Below the pieces are notes generated by a model that saw nothing but the letters and a program-made list of their open reading frames with translations, had not been told where the DNA came from and made no database searches. A stretch of DNA of 64,000 nt, taken from contig JAQTNA010000008.1 of assembly GCA_028714035.1 (NCBI GenBank), forward strand, positions 1 to 64,000. Direction: 5' to 3'. The stretch's first letter is position 1. The number at the start of each line of letters is the position of its first letter. This stretch comes from Rhodocyclaceae bacterium. Its GTDB lineage: Bacteria > Pseudomonadota > Gammaproteobacteria > Burkholderiales > Rhodocyclaceae. Shown here in pieces: positions 33,344-42,255 of the stretch. Both the position numbers and the translations under genes were made by a program.

Positions 33344-35662
33344 ATGAACGAAGCTGCCATGACCGACACCGAATACCAGCATCCCTTGATGCAGGCCTAC
33401 TGGGCCAAGCTCGACACCCGCTTCAGGCAGGTGGAGGAGGTGTTCGAGGATGTGATGATGGAAGCCCTGGCCATCCTCGGCCGGGACGACGTCTATCACT
33501 ATCTGGATGCCGCCCGCATCATCGGCAAGCTTGGGCGGGGCGTGGAGCCCATGCTCGCCTTCCTGGAGGAATGGCCCTCCACCGCCCAGGCGCTGGGGGA
33601 GGAGGCAGTTCTTGATGAAGTGATGCTCTTCATCATGAAGATGCAGAAATCGCCCAACGGCAAGGCCATCACCCCCTTCCTGCAAACCATCGCCCCCGTG
33701 GCGAAAAAGCTCCTGTCACGGGAGCAGATGGCTCATTACCTGGATATCGCCCGGGATCTCATGGAGCGCACCACCGGCTCCATTCACGGCCACCACACGA
33801 CTTTCCCCAGCCCGGGCCTGCCCCACCTCTATGCCCAGGCGCCCTTCCTCCTCTCCCAACTGAGCCTGGCGGGCCTGAAGAACTGGGTGGACTACGGCGT
33901 CGCCAACTACCGCAATCACCCGGAGCGCCAGGAGGACTACTTCAGCCTGCAATCCGCCGACAGCCGTGCCGTGCTGCAAAGGGAGCGCCACGGCACCCTG
34001 TTCATGGATGTGGAGCGAAAGCTGGAACTCTACCTGCGCGGCCTGTGGAACGAGTCCGAACAGTTGGTGCCCTACTCCACCGCCTTCCATGAACTCAGGA
34101 AGCCCGTGCCCTACTACGACAAGCTGGGCATGCGCATACCGGATGTTTACGACGACTGGATTCCTCCCCTCCCTCCTGGCGGGGGAGGGGGAGAGGGGGA
34201 GCGCGTCTCCGGCCTGAATCGCTACCGGGCCACGCTCGCCCACATGGTCGCGCACCGCCGCTGGACCCGGGCGCAGATCGCCGACAACTGGAGCCCGTTC
34301 CAGCGCATGGCGGTGGAGTTCTTCGAGGACTGCCGCCTGGAGACCCTGCTCTGTCGTGAATATCCGGGACTGAAACGCATCTTCCTGGCCCTGCATCCCA
34401 AGCCGGTGGAGGGTGCCTGCGACCCGGAGACCAGTTCCTGCCTGCGCCACCGCCTGGCCATGATTTCCCGCGCCATGCTCGATCCGGACCACGGCTATCG
34501 CGACCCGGTCTTGAACGACTTCGTGCAGCGCTTCCATGCCCTCATGGCGGAAGGCGAATCCTCAACGAAGGAAATCGCCAGCCTGGCGCTTTCCTACGTG
34601 GCCAAGACCCGGCGCCAGAGCGACCAGTTCGCCCGGGTGCATTTCGATGACACGGTGGTGGATTACCGGGACGACAACCGGCAGATGTGGCAATTCATCG
34701 AGGAAGGCGACGAGGAACACGCCTTCGATGAAAAGCGCAAGATCGAGCCGGGCGAGGAGTTACAAGGACTGCCGCCGCGCCACTACCGGGAATGGGACTA
34801 CAAGAGCCTGACTTACCGGCCGGACTGGGTGAGTGTGTACGAGGGGCTGCACCCCAAGGGCAACCCGGCCGACATAGACAGGCTGCTGCAAAAGCACGAT
34901 GCCCTGGCCAAGCGCCTGAAGCGCATCCTGGATCTCCTGAAACCCCAGGACAAGGTGCGCATCCGCTACCAGGAGGAAGGCAGCGAGTTGGACCTGGACG
35001 TGGCCATCCGCTCCCTCATTGACTTCAAGAGCGGCGCCAACCCCGACCCGCGCATCAACATGAGCCATCGTACCGATGGCCGCAACATCGCCGTCATGTT
35101 GCTGCTCGACCTCTCGGAGTCGCTCAACGAGAAGGCCCAGGGCTCCGAGCAGACCATCCTGGAACTCTCCCAGGAGGCCGTTTCGCTCCTGGCCTGGGCC
35201 ATCGAGAAACTGGGCGACCCTTTCGCCATCGCCGGCTTCCATTCCAACACTCGCCACGACGTGCGCTACCTGCACATCAAGGGTTATGGCGAGCCCTGGG
35301 GCGATGAAGCCAAGGGGCGGCTCGCCGCCATGCAGGCCGGATATTCCACTCGCATGGGCGCCGCCATGCGCCACGCCGCCCACTACCTGGAAGCGCGCCC
35401 CGCCGACAAGAAGCTCATGCTCATCCTCACCGATGGCCAGCCGTCGGATGTGGACACCCACGACGAGCAGCTGCTGATCGAGGACACGCGCCAGGCGGTG
35501 AAGGAGCTGGACCGGGAAGGCATCTTCAGCTACTGCATCAGCCTCGACCCCAAGGCGGACGAATACGTCAGCACCATCTTCGGCCGGCAATACACGGTAA
35601 TAGACAACATCCAGCGCCTGCCGGAGAAATTGCCCGAGCTTTTCGTGGCGCTAACGAAGTAG
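33344..35662 (+). CDS. cbbO: CbbO, von Willebrand factor A-domain adaptor of the RuBisCO activase
   Basis: A 772-residue protein. The C-terminal ~200 residues form a VWA domain with the MIDAS motif DLSES in VMLLLDLSESLNEKAQG; CbbO uses it to dock on RuBisCO while CbbQ pulls. The N-terminal ~450 residues match the CbbO/NorD-like helical domain. An odd stretch at about residues 273-288 (PPLPPGGGGGEGE) is encoded by a G/C-rich hairpin related to the intergenic repeat at 2531-2580 and is probably a tolerated in-frame insertion. A second possible ATG lies five codons downstream. A terminator follows. Confidence 0.93.
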   Translation: MNEAAMTDTEYQHPLMQAYWAKLDTRFRQVEEVFEDVMMEALAILGRDDVYHYLDAARIIGKLGRGVEPMLAFLEEWPSTAQALGEEAVLDEVMLFIMKMQKSPNGKAITPFLQTIAPVAKKLLSREQMAHYLDIARDLMERTTGSIHGHHTTFPSPGLPHLYAQAPFLLSQLSLAGLKNWVDYGVANYRNHPERQEDYFSLQSADSRAVLQRERHGTLFMDVERKLELYLRGLWNESEQLVPYSTAFHELRKPVPYYDKLGMRIPDVYDDWIPPLPPGGGGGEGERVSGLNRYRATLAHMVAHRRWTRAQIADNWSPFQRMAVEFFEDCRLETLLCREYPGLKRIFLALHPKPVEGACDPETSSCLRHRLAMISRAMLDPDHGYRDPVLNDFVQRFHALMAEGESSTKEIASLALSYVAKTRRQSDQFARVHFDDTVVDYRDDNRQMWQFIEEGDEEHAFDEKRKIEPGEELQGLPPRHYREWDYKSLTYRPDWVSVYEGLHPKGNPADIDRLLQKHDALAKRLKRILDLLKPQDKVRIRYQEEGSELDLDVAIRSLIDFKSGANPDPRINMSHRTDGRNIAVMLLLDLSESLNEKAQGSEQTILELSQEAVSLLAWAIEKLGDPFAIAGFHSNTRHDVRYLHIKGYGEPWGDEAKGRLAAMQAGYSTRMGAAMRHAAHYLEARPADKKLMLILTDGQPSDVDTHDEQLLIEDTRQAVKELDREGIFSYCISLDPKADEYVSTIFGRQYTVIDNIQRLPEKLPELFVALTK
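34163..34200. repeat. G/C-rich hairpin inserted in frame within cbbO
   Basis: CCTCCCCTCCCTCCTGGC is followed by GGGGGAGGGGGAGAGGGGGA, an imperfect inverted repeat within the coding frame. It encodes a proline/glycine-rich linker. Confidence 0.65.
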
Positions 35663-35740
35663 GGCAGACCACCTCGGCACCATAGTCGGCTCAGAACCGC
35701 GGTGCACCGGGACAGCGGGCGGAGCATACCCGTGGCCTGC

Positions 35741-35763
35741 CGCCCAGAATGTCGGGCGTTTTT
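35741..35763 (+). terminator. Intrinsic terminator after cbbO
   Basis: CGCCC (35741-35745), loop AGAATGT and CGGGCG are followed by TTTTT. Confidence 0.75.
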
Positions 35764-35786
35764 GCCTGACGGCGCCCCCTGACCGG

Positions 35787-37508
35787 TCAAGCCACCGTTC
35801 CGGGCGCGATCTCCGCCAGGACGGCAGCCAGGTCGGGGCAGGCCATGATTTCCGCCAGTTGCGCCGCGTCGGCCACCCGGAACACGCCGCGTTCGGCCAC
35901 CAGATAGGGCTGAGCGCCCTCGGCGGCAACGAAGCCCACTCTCGGCACGCGGCGCACGATCTCCTTGAGGAAGCCGGCGTTCTGCGCCACGCCCAAGTCC
36001 GCCGTGGGCGGGTAAACCTCGTCCGGCACGGCGGCGTGGATATTCACCTTCTGGTAACGCTCGATGTTGATCAAGCCGAGCGGATCAATAATGGTGATCT
36101 CATTCTGGTCGCCACGGGCGATGGTCTTGGGATAGTTGCCCTTGGGCACGCGGTTGTCGAGAAACTGGTAGCGAAAGACCGGATGGGCATGATCCAGCCA
36201 GCGGAAAAATATCTTGGGCATGCCGGTATACGCCTCGACGGCGTGGGCGAGAAAATCCTCCACCGACTTGTAACGCCCCCGCTCCAGGGCGCGGCTCCAG
36301 CCCCGCTCCACGGTTTCCTCGGGTGGGGTGACGATGAAATACATGACCAGGGTATCTACATGCCGCACATAGGTGTGGTGCAGCACGCGCCCCACCTGGT
36401 CGCCGGAAAAGCTGTCGAAGCGGAAGCGATCCACCACCAGATGGGACATCGCATTATCCCGGTTCGCCTTGAACTGGATGTAGCGATCCAGCTTCCGGTC
36501 AATCGCCACCAACTCACGGCTGGTGAGCGGCCCGGCGTACTTGCGCGCCGGCCCCAGGGACTCGTAGTCGAGGAGGAGACGCCGCCAGATGTCGGGGCTG
36601 ATGGTCGCGTAACTCTCCGGCTCGACCCCCTGCTCCCTCATGGTCTGACGCAGCATGGGCCGCAGGTAACTCTTGCCGGCGGCCGAGGCCCCTTTCAGGC
36701 TCATCAGCACCGGCGCGGCCCGGACCACGACCCGGCTGTATTGCTCCCTCTCGATCGCCGCGTCCACCCAGGGCGCGATCTGTTCGCCGATCAGGCGGCT
36801 GCCATGGCTGTTGGCGACGAGGCGGGCGGCCAGGCGCGCCAGGTTGGCGGGCTCGCCGATGATCCGGCCATATCGGCCGAGGAGCGTCCCCAGAATGCGG
36901 TGCAGACTCCGGTAGACGGCCCGACGCAACGGATCGCCGGCCGCCTGCCCGGCCGCCGTGTATTCCGCGATGACCCGGCAGTCCCGCTCGGTCACAGATT
37001 CCTCGGTTTGCCTGGGCCGTCCCTTGTCCGGCGCCGACGCGAAGAGACGCGCCAGCCAGCCGCGCCGGGGCGTCTTGGCCTCCCGGGGGGCTTCCTGGGC
37101 GAAAAGGGTCTGGCCCAGAATTTCGCCCGCCATCGTTTCGGCGTCAAGCAGGAGTTCGGCGTGCCTCGCGGCGATTTCCGCCATCCGGGGGACGATGTCC
37201 TGATCGAAGATGCGCCGGGTGATCCGGCGAAAGTTCTCGCCGAAGACCCGCTCTTCCTCGCCCTCCGCCACCGCGATATCGGCCGTAACCCGAACGATCA
37301 GCTCATGCAGCGCCAGACGCTCCGGCCGGTACAGGGTGAGTTCTTCGGCCCCAAGGCCGGTCAACTCGACGGCCTGCTCGATCTCCTCCAGCGGAATGGC
37401 CACGCACTCCGGGCGAAAGATGGTTTCCAGCGCGATGAACTCCGTTGGAATCCATGAGCCCACGCCCGGATTCCAGGCCGAACAGCCCTCGTCGTCGGTA
37501 CTTGCCAT
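35787..37508 (-). CDS. Large protein with zeta-toxin-like P-loop kinase domain
   Basis: A 573-residue soluble protein. The first ~260 residues are helical and unlike known families. A P-loop LKGASAAGKSYLRP (G273-S280) follows, then ISPDIWRRLLLDYESLGPARKYAGPLTSRELVAIDRKLDRYI, which resembles zeta toxin/UDP-GlcNAc kinase-like enzymes (P-loop, DxxR-type motif, helical lid), and VMYFIVTPPEETVERGWSRALERGRYK. The last ~100 residues carry no known motif. No epsilon-like antitoxin is adjacent, so a toxin role is doubtful; a metabolic or signalling kinase is equally possible. It faces cbbO convergently and lies downstream of hemL on the same strand. Confidence 0.6.
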   Translation of the reverse strand: MASTDDEGCSAWNPGVGSWIPTEFIALETIFRPECVAIPLEEIEQAVELTGLGAEELTLYRPERLALHELIVRVTADIAVAEGEEERVFGENFRRITRRIFDQDIVPRMAEIAARHAELLLDAETMAGEILGQTLFAQEAPREAKTPRRGWLARLFASAPDKGRPRQTEESVTERDCRVIAEYTAAGQAAGDPLRRAVYRSLHRILGTLLGRYGRIIGEPANLARLAARLVANSHGSRLIGEQIAPWVDAAIEREQYSRVVVRAAPVLMSLKGASAAGKSYLRPMLRQTMREQGVEPESYATISPDIWRRLLLDYESLGPARKYAGPLTSRELVAIDRKLDRYIQFKANRDNAMSHLVVDRFRFDSFSGDQVGRVLHHTYVRHVDTLVMYFIVTPPEETVERGWSRALERGRYKSVEDFLAHAVEAYTGMPKIFFRWLDHAHPVFRYQFLDNRVPKGNYPKTIARGDQNEITIIDPLGLINIERYQKVNIHAAVPDEVYPPTADLGVAQNAGFLKEIVRRVPRVGFVAAEGAQPYLVAERGVFRVADAAQLAEIMACPDLAAVLAEIAPGTVA

Positions 37509-37611
37509 GAAATCCTTCCCAAGCCGGCAGAACGAAAACCAAACGGAAACGCCCTTGGTGGACGCCGGGTGCGGCGAGCCTCAGCCTCGCCCCATGCCCC
37601 GGCGTTTCCGG

Positions 37612-38898
37612 TCAGGGCTTCTGGGTGGCAAACCAGGCGTCCGCCGCCGCGATGGTGGCCTGGATGTCGGCCTCGGAGTGGGCGGCGGAGACGAAGCCGG
37701 CCTCGAAGGCGGAAGGGGCGAAGTAGATGCCCGCATCCAGCATGGCATGGAAGAAGCGGTTGAAGGCTTCCTTGTCGCACTCCAGCACCTGGGCATAGGT
37801 GTCGGGCGGCGTGGCACGGAAATAGAGGCCGAACATGCCGCCCACGGCGGTGGCGCTGAAGGCGACGCCATGTTTCCGCGCGGCCGCCGTAAGGCCTTCT
37901 GTGAGTTGCAGGGTGCGGGCGGAAAGCGCCTCGAAGAAGCCGGGCGCCGTGACCAGCTTCAGCGTGGCCAGGCCCGCCGCCACCGCCACCGGGTTGCCGG
38001 AGAGGGTACCGGCCTGATAGACGGGGCCCAGCGGCGCGATCTTTTCCATGATGTCGCGCCGGCCGCCAAACGCGCCCACGGGCATGCCGCCGCCGATGAC
38101 CTTGCCCAGGGTCGTGAGGTCGGGCCGGATGCCGTAGTAGCCCTGGGCACACTTGGGGCCGACCCGGAAACCGGTCATGACCTCATCGAAAATGAGCACC
38201 GCGCCGTGTTGCGTGCACAGGTCGCGCATGGCTTGCAGGAACTCCTGCCGCGGCGCAATGAGGTTCATGTTGCCCACCACCGGCTCGACGATGACGGCGG
38301 CGATGCGCGCGCCGTGGGTCTTGAAGGTCTCGGCCAGCATCTCGCTGTCGTTGTAATCCAGCACCAGGGTGTGGGCCGCCACGTCCGCGGGAACGCCGCC
38401 GGAACTGGGGTTGCCGAAGGTCAGAAGACCGGAACCCGCCTTCACCAGGAGACCATCGCTGTGGCCGTGGTAACAACCCTCGAACTTGATGAGCAGGTCG
38501 CGGCCGGTAAAGCCCCGGGCCAGGCGAATGGCGCTCATGGTGGCTTCGGTGCCCGAACTCACCAGGCGTACCATGTCCAGGCCGGGCAAGAGCGAAGTGA
38601 GCAGTTCCGCCATGTCCACTTCCATCTCCGTCGGCGCGCCGAAGGACAGGCCCTTCACCGCGGTTTCCTGAACGGCCTTCAGCACCTCCGGATGGGCATG
38701 CCCCAGGATGAGCGGCCCCCAGGAGCCGACGTAATCCAGGTATTCCTTGCCGTCCGCGTCGGTCGCGCGGGGACCGCTGCCGGAAACGAAGAAACGGGGC
38801 GTACCGCCCACGGAGCGGAAGGCGCGCACGGGGGAATTGACCCCACCCGGGATCACGGCCTGGGCACGGGTGAAAAGCTGTTCATTCTTGCTGGTCAT
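37612..38898 (-). CDS. hemL: Glutamate-1-semialdehyde 2,1-aminomutase
   Basis: A 428-residue class III aminotransferase-fold enzyme. It makes 5-aminolevulinate from glutamate-1-semialdehyde in the C5 heme pathway. [14 protein letters not shown] at the N-terminus, [14 protein letters not shown] and the PLP lysine in [18 protein letters not shown] are present. Start 38898 ([13 protein letters not shown]) has GAGG six bases upstream; the frame extends five codons further. Its neighbours thiE and thiD lie upstream on the same strand, a frequent betaproteobacterial hemL-thiE-thiD order. Confidence 0.96.
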   Translation of the reverse strand: MTSKNEQLFTRAQAVIPGGVNSPVRAFRSVGGTPRFFVSGSGPRATDADGKEYLDYVGSWGPLILGHAHPEVLKAVQETAVKGLSFGAPTEMEVDMAELLTSLLPGLDMVRLVSSGTEATMSAIRLARGFTGRDLLIKFEGCYHGHSDGLLVKAGSGLLTFGNPSSGGVPADVAAHTLVLDYNDSEMLAETFKTHGARIAAVIVEPVVGNMNLIAPRQEFLQAMRDLCTQHGAVLIFDEVMTGFRVGPKCAQGYYGIRPDLTTLGKVIGGGMPVGAFGGRRDIMEKIAPLGPVYQAGTLSGNPVAVAAGLATLKLVTAPGFFEALSARTLQLTEGLTAAARKHGVAFSATAVGGMFGLYFRATPPDTYAQVLECDKEAFNRFFHAMLDAGIYFAPSAFEAGFVSAAHSEADIQATIAAADAWFATQKP

Positions 38899-38925
38899 GG
38901 GGTACCTCAACATAAAACAACACTA

Positions 38926-39048
38926 TTTAAGGCGCAGAGACGCTGAGGAAAAACAATTGCCTGCCCTCAACTGATGCACCAGACGGCCGAGGCAATAGGT
39001 TCTCATAAACTCAGGTTTTCTCCGCGCCTCTGCGTCTCTGCGGTTCAA
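38926..39048. repeat. Dispersed palindromic element, copy 7 (thiE-hemL gap)
   Basis: Left arm AAGGCGCAGAGACGCTGAGG (38929-38948) and right arm CGCCTCTGCGTCTCTGCGG (39025-39043) then TTCAA are inverted copies. It abuts the thiE stop at 39050 and fills the gap to hemL. Confidence 0.85.
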
Positions 39049-39049
39049 T

Positions 39050-39700
39050 TCATTCTTTAAACAACCGAGCATACGCTGCCCCGCGTCCTTCGACGTCAGG
39101 CGCGTCGAACAGGTCCGTGATGACGGCCAGGAGATCGGCACCGGCGGCGATGGCCCGGGGCGCGTTTTCCAGGGTGATGCCGCCTATGCCGCACAGGCCG
39201 CAACCGAGTTCCCGCCGCGCCTGCCCGAACAGGTCCAGGGACGCGGCGAGCGCCGCGGGCTTGGTGGGCGAGGGAAACAGGGCGCCGAAAGCCGCGTAGT
39301 CGGCCCCGGCCGCCGCCGCCTCTCGCGCCCGAGCCAGTTCGTTGTAGCAGGATACGCCCAGTATCTTCGCCGAACCGAGGGCGGCCCGGGCAGCCGCCAG
39401 GCCGCCGACCGGCGCATCCTCCCGGCCCAGATGCGCGCCGTCGGCGCCCAGGGCCAGCGCCAGTTCCAGGTCGTCATTGATGAGGAATGGCACCTGGTGG
39501 CGCCGGCACAGGGACAGCAGCGCGGCGGCCTGTTCACCTTTCAGCGTGGCATCCGCCAGCTTGTTGCGGTACTGCACCAGGCGGACGCCGCCCCGAAGCG
39601 CCTGTTCCAGGCGCAGCAACAGCCCGGAGGTATCGGACGTGTCGGGAGTGACGGCATAAAGGCCACGCAGAACGGGACGCAACTCAGTCCCCTTCCTCAC
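39050..39700 (-). CDS. thiE: Thiamine phosphate synthase
   Basis: A 216-residue TIM-barrel enzyme joining HMP-pyrophosphate and thiazole phosphate. LVQYRNKLAD (phosphate loop), FLINDDLELALALGADGAHLGREDAP, LGVSCYNELARAREAAAAGADYAAFGALFPSPTKP and GIGGITLENAPRAIAAGAD are the family blocks. It overlaps thiD by 17 bp, so the two are translationally coupled. Confidence 0.95.
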   Translation of the reverse strand: MRKGTELRPVLRGLYAVTPDTSDTSGLLLRLEQALRGGVRLVQYRNKLADATLKGEQAAALLSLCRRHQVPFLINDDLELALALGADGAHLGREDAPVGGLAAARAALGSAKILGVSCYNELARAREAAAAGADYAAFGALFPSPTKPAALAASLDLFGQARRELGCGLCGIGGITLENAPRAIAAGADLLAVITDLFDAPDVEGRGAAYARLFKE

Positions 39701-40589
39701 TCAAATCGGCCTGCCGCGCCCAGAAGAAGCGATCCGGGATGTACTGACCCATGCCGGGCCGGAAGCCGTTGCTCAGGGTCTGCCAGGTGTACTCCTGGGC
39801 GTCACGCACCGCCTCCGACATTTCCAGACCAGCGGCCAGGTTGGCGGCGATAGCCGAAGCCAGGGTACACCCGGAGCCGTGGTAGCTGCCCGGCAGGCGT
39901 TCCCAGGTATCGCTGCGCACCACACCGCTGGCGTCGTACAGGGTGTTGGTGACCTTGGCGGTGTTTTCGTGGGTGCCGGTGATGAGTACATAGCGCGCGC
40001 CCGCGGCCACCAGGCGCCGGGCGCATTCGGCCAGATCCGGGTCGTCGCCCTCGATGCTGGAATCCTCGGCCAGGCGCCGCGCCTCCATGCTGTTGGGCGT
40101 CAGCACCATGGTCTGAGGCAGGAGCAGCTCAAAGATGGCCGCGATCATCTCCTCGTCCGCCAACTCGTCGCCGCGCCCGGAAGCCAGCACCGGGTCCATG
40201 ACCAGGGGGATGTCCGGATAGTCGGAAACGATCTCGGCGATGGCGGCGATGGCCTCGACGCTGCCCAACAAACCCAGCTTGAAGGCGGAGACCGGCATGT
40301 CCTCCAGGAGCGCGCGCGCCTGGTCGCTCACCCAGTCCGCGTCTATGCTGAGTATCCCTTCCACGCCGGCGCTGTCCTGCACCGTGATGGCGGTGAGCAC
40401 GGTGAGCGGATGGCAGCCCATGCTGGACAGGGTCATGATGTCCGCCTGGATACCGGCGCCGCAGGAGGGGTCGCTGGCCGCGAACGACATGACGATGGGC
40501 GGGACGAAATCGCGCGCGGGGAGGCGGGACGAGTCTCGGGACGGGTCTCGGGACGTATCCGGTGCGGGATCAACGGTAGAGGTATTCAT
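39684..40589 (-). CDS. thiD: Hydroxymethylpyrimidine/phosphomethylpyrimidine kinase
   Basis: A 301-residue ribokinase-fold enzyme that phosphorylates HMP twice for thiamine synthesis. SDPSCGAGIQADIMT, MDPVLASGRG and SYHGSGCTLASAIAANLA (anion hole and catalytic base region) are present. The N-terminal ~30 residues (TSRDPSRDSSRLPARD) are a low-complexity repeat from tandem CGGGACG(A/T)(G/A)TCT-type units not seen in usual ThiD, so the true start could lie downstream near MSFAASDPS. It precedes thiE with a 17-bp overlap. Confidence 0.92.
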   Translation of the reverse strand: MNTSTVDPAPDTSRDPSRDSSRLPARDFVPPIVMSFAASDPSCGAGIQADIMTLSSMGCHPLTVLTAITVQDSAGVEGILSIDADWVSDQARALLEDMPVSAFKLGLLGSVEAIAAIAEIVSDYPDIPLVMDPVLASGRGDELADEEMIAAIFELLLPQTMVLTPNSMEARRLAEDSSIEGDDPDLAECARRLVAAGARYVLITGTHENTAKVTNTLYDASGVVRSDTWERLPGSYHGSGCTLASAIAANLAAGLEMSEAVRDAQEYTWQTLSNGFRPGMGQYIPDRFFWARQADLSEEGD

Positions 40590-40909
40590 GGCGGGAAACG
40601 AGCTCGCGGTAGCCTATGCTGTTTCTGGCACGCCGCATGTCGTTTGAGGTAAGATTCGGCCGATTGTAACCGAAAACCCGATGCCCCCATGAACCCGGAG
40701 GATTCCGGCCATGCGCGGGTTTGGCCAGGGGGTGGCCCACAATGTGGAAGATAGGGGATGGCAAGACGGGAAGCGGCGTCGACTTGGCCCCCATGCCCGA
40801 GCTCGCGCATATCCCACACCAATGGCGGGTCTATTCGGTATATCATGGCGCGCTTGCGGCGCATGCCATATGCCGGGTGACAATGGCGGTTTGGGAGTAA
40901 CGGAAGAAG
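40590..40909. other. Divergent thiD-pilG promoter region
   Basis: 320 bp without a gene. Several short frames are open on both strands but none has protein character; I looked for the rubredoxin often found before pilG in betaproteobacteria and its CxxC-type motifs are absent. It should carry promoters for the divergent thi and pil units. Confidence 0.5.
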
Positions 40910-41311
40910 ATGGCGGATCAGACCAATCTGAGCGGCGTGAAGGTCATGGTGATTGATGACAGCAACACCATACGCCGGAGCGCCGAGATCTTTCTGGTCC
41001 AGGCCGGTTGTCAGGTCGTCCTGGCCGAGGACGGTTTCGATGCCCTGGCCAAGATCGCCGATCACCACCCGGCCGTGATCTTCGTGGACATCATGATGCC
41101 CAGGCTCGATGGCTATCAGACTTGCGCCCTCATCAAGAAAAATCACCGATTCGCCGGCACCCCCGTGATCATGCTGTCCTCCAAGGACGGGCTGTTTGAC
41201 CGCGCCCGCGGACGCATGGTGGGTTCCGACGAATACCTGACCAAACCCTTCACCAAGGACAGCCTGCTCAAGACCGTTGCAGCCCATGTTGGGCGCGGCG
41301 ATCCGGCCTGA
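40910..41311 (+). CDS. pilG: Twitching motility response regulator PilG
   Basis: A 133-residue single receiver domain: VMVIDDSN acidic pair, phospho-acceptor D in VIFVDIMMPRLDGYQ, and KPF near the end. PilG receives phosphate from ChpA/PilL and promotes pilus extension in Pseudomonas. It opens the pilGHIJ-chpA cluster. Confidence 0.94.
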   Translation: MADQTNLSGVKVMVIDDSNTIRRSAEIFLVQAGCQVVLAEDGFDALAKIADHHPAVIFVDIMMPRLDGYQTCALIKKNHRFAGTPVIMLSSKDGLFDRARGRMVGSDEYLTKPFTKDSLLKTVAAHVGRGDPA

Positions 41312-41321
41312 GGACCCTTCC

Positions 41322-41687
41322 ATGCCGATTCACAAGATTCTCATTGTTGACGACTCCCCGACCGAGCGTTTCGCCCTGAACGAACTGCTGACCGCCAAAG
41401 GCTATTACGTAGTCATGGCGGAGAACGGGGAAGAGGGCATTGCCAAGGCAAAGTCCGAGAAACCCGATCTCATCCTGATGGATGTGGTCATGCCCGGCCT
41501 GAACGGCTACCAGGCCACCCGGACCATCAGTCGGGACGAGGCGACCCGGACCATTCCCGTCATCATGTGCACCAGCAAGGGCCAGGAAACCGACAAGATA
41601 TGGGGCATGCGCCAGGGTGCCCACGACTACGTGGTCAAACCGGTGGACGGCCCGGCTCTTCTGGCCAAGATCGCCGCCCTCGGCTAA
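41322..41687 (+). CDS. pilH: Twitching motility response regulator PilH
   Basis: A 121-residue receiver domain: ILIVDDSPTERF, phospho-acceptor in LILMDVVMPGLNGYQ, and VVKPVDGPAL. In Pseudomonas PilH opposes PilG or acts as a phosphate sink. The ATG at 41322 has GAGGA at the right spacing, 10 bp after the pilG stop; the frame is open further upstream inside pilG. Confidence 0.94.
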   Translation: MPIHKILIVDDSPTERFALNELLTAKGYYVVMAENGEEGIAKAKSEKPDLILMDVVMPGLNGYQATRTISRDEATRTIPVIMCTSKGQETDKIWGMRQGAHDYVVKPVDGPALLAKIAALG

Positions 41688-41705
41688 CCCACAGACGCCT
41701 TTGAC

Positions 41706-42215
41706 ATGGCCAAACGCATCAGCCTGCGCGAATTCCAGAAGGGTCTGGTAGAGCGTCTTGCGAGCGCCAAACGCGGTGGCGTGACGCGCGCGCTTCTGGG
41801 CATTCAGGCGGGCCTGGAATACTGGCTGCTGGACCTCGGCGATGCGGGCGAAATTCTGCCCACGCCCGCGCTGACTTCCGTGCCCCTGACCCGGCCCTGG
41901 TTTGACGGCATTGCAAACATCCGCGGCTCCCTCTATGCGGTGGTGGATTTTTCCGCCTTCCAGGGCGGCGAACACATCCCGCCCGGCAGCAATAACCGAC
42001 TGCTCCTGGTGGGCGCCCGCTTCGGCATCAATAGCGCCCTGCGCATCAACCGCGCCCTGGGCCTGCGCAACCCGGAAGAACTGGAACTCCAGGAAGACCG
42101 GGATCTGCGCCCGTGGGCGGGCGAGCAGTACGTGGACAAGCAGGGACGTATCTGGCGCAGGCTGTTGCTCAGGAATCTCCTGGCCCAGCCTGCCTTCCTA
42201 GAAATTGGCATTTAA
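41706..42215 (+). CDS. pilI: CheW-like adaptor PilI
   Basis: A 169-residue CheW-domain protein coupling the PilJ receptor to ChpA. The CheW core is visible (WLLDLGDAGEILPTPALTSVPLTRPWFDGIANIRGSLYAVVDFSAF). It lies 18 bp after pilH and 40 bp before pilJ in the standard order. Confidence 0.9.
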   Translation: MAKRISLREFQKGLVERLASAKRGGVTRALLGIQAGLEYWLLDLGDAGEILPTPALTSVPLTRPWFDGIANIRGSLYAVVDFSAFQGGEHIPPGSNNRLLLVGARFGINSALRINRALGLRNPEELELQEDRDLRPWAGEQYVDKQGRIWRRLLLRNLLAQPAFLEIGI

Positions 42216-42255
42216 ATCGCCGCATCGCGCAACCGACGTTTTTCCGGAGTGACCC

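Noticed and set aside
35787-37508. Classical epsilon-zeta toxin-antitoxin
   Set aside because: No small epsilon-like gene adjacent, and the protein is about twice the usual zeta length.
40711-40956. Possible rubredoxin or small gene between thiD and pilG
   Set aside because: Frames were read on both strands; no CxxC...CPxCG pattern exists, and the longest frame runs into pilG.
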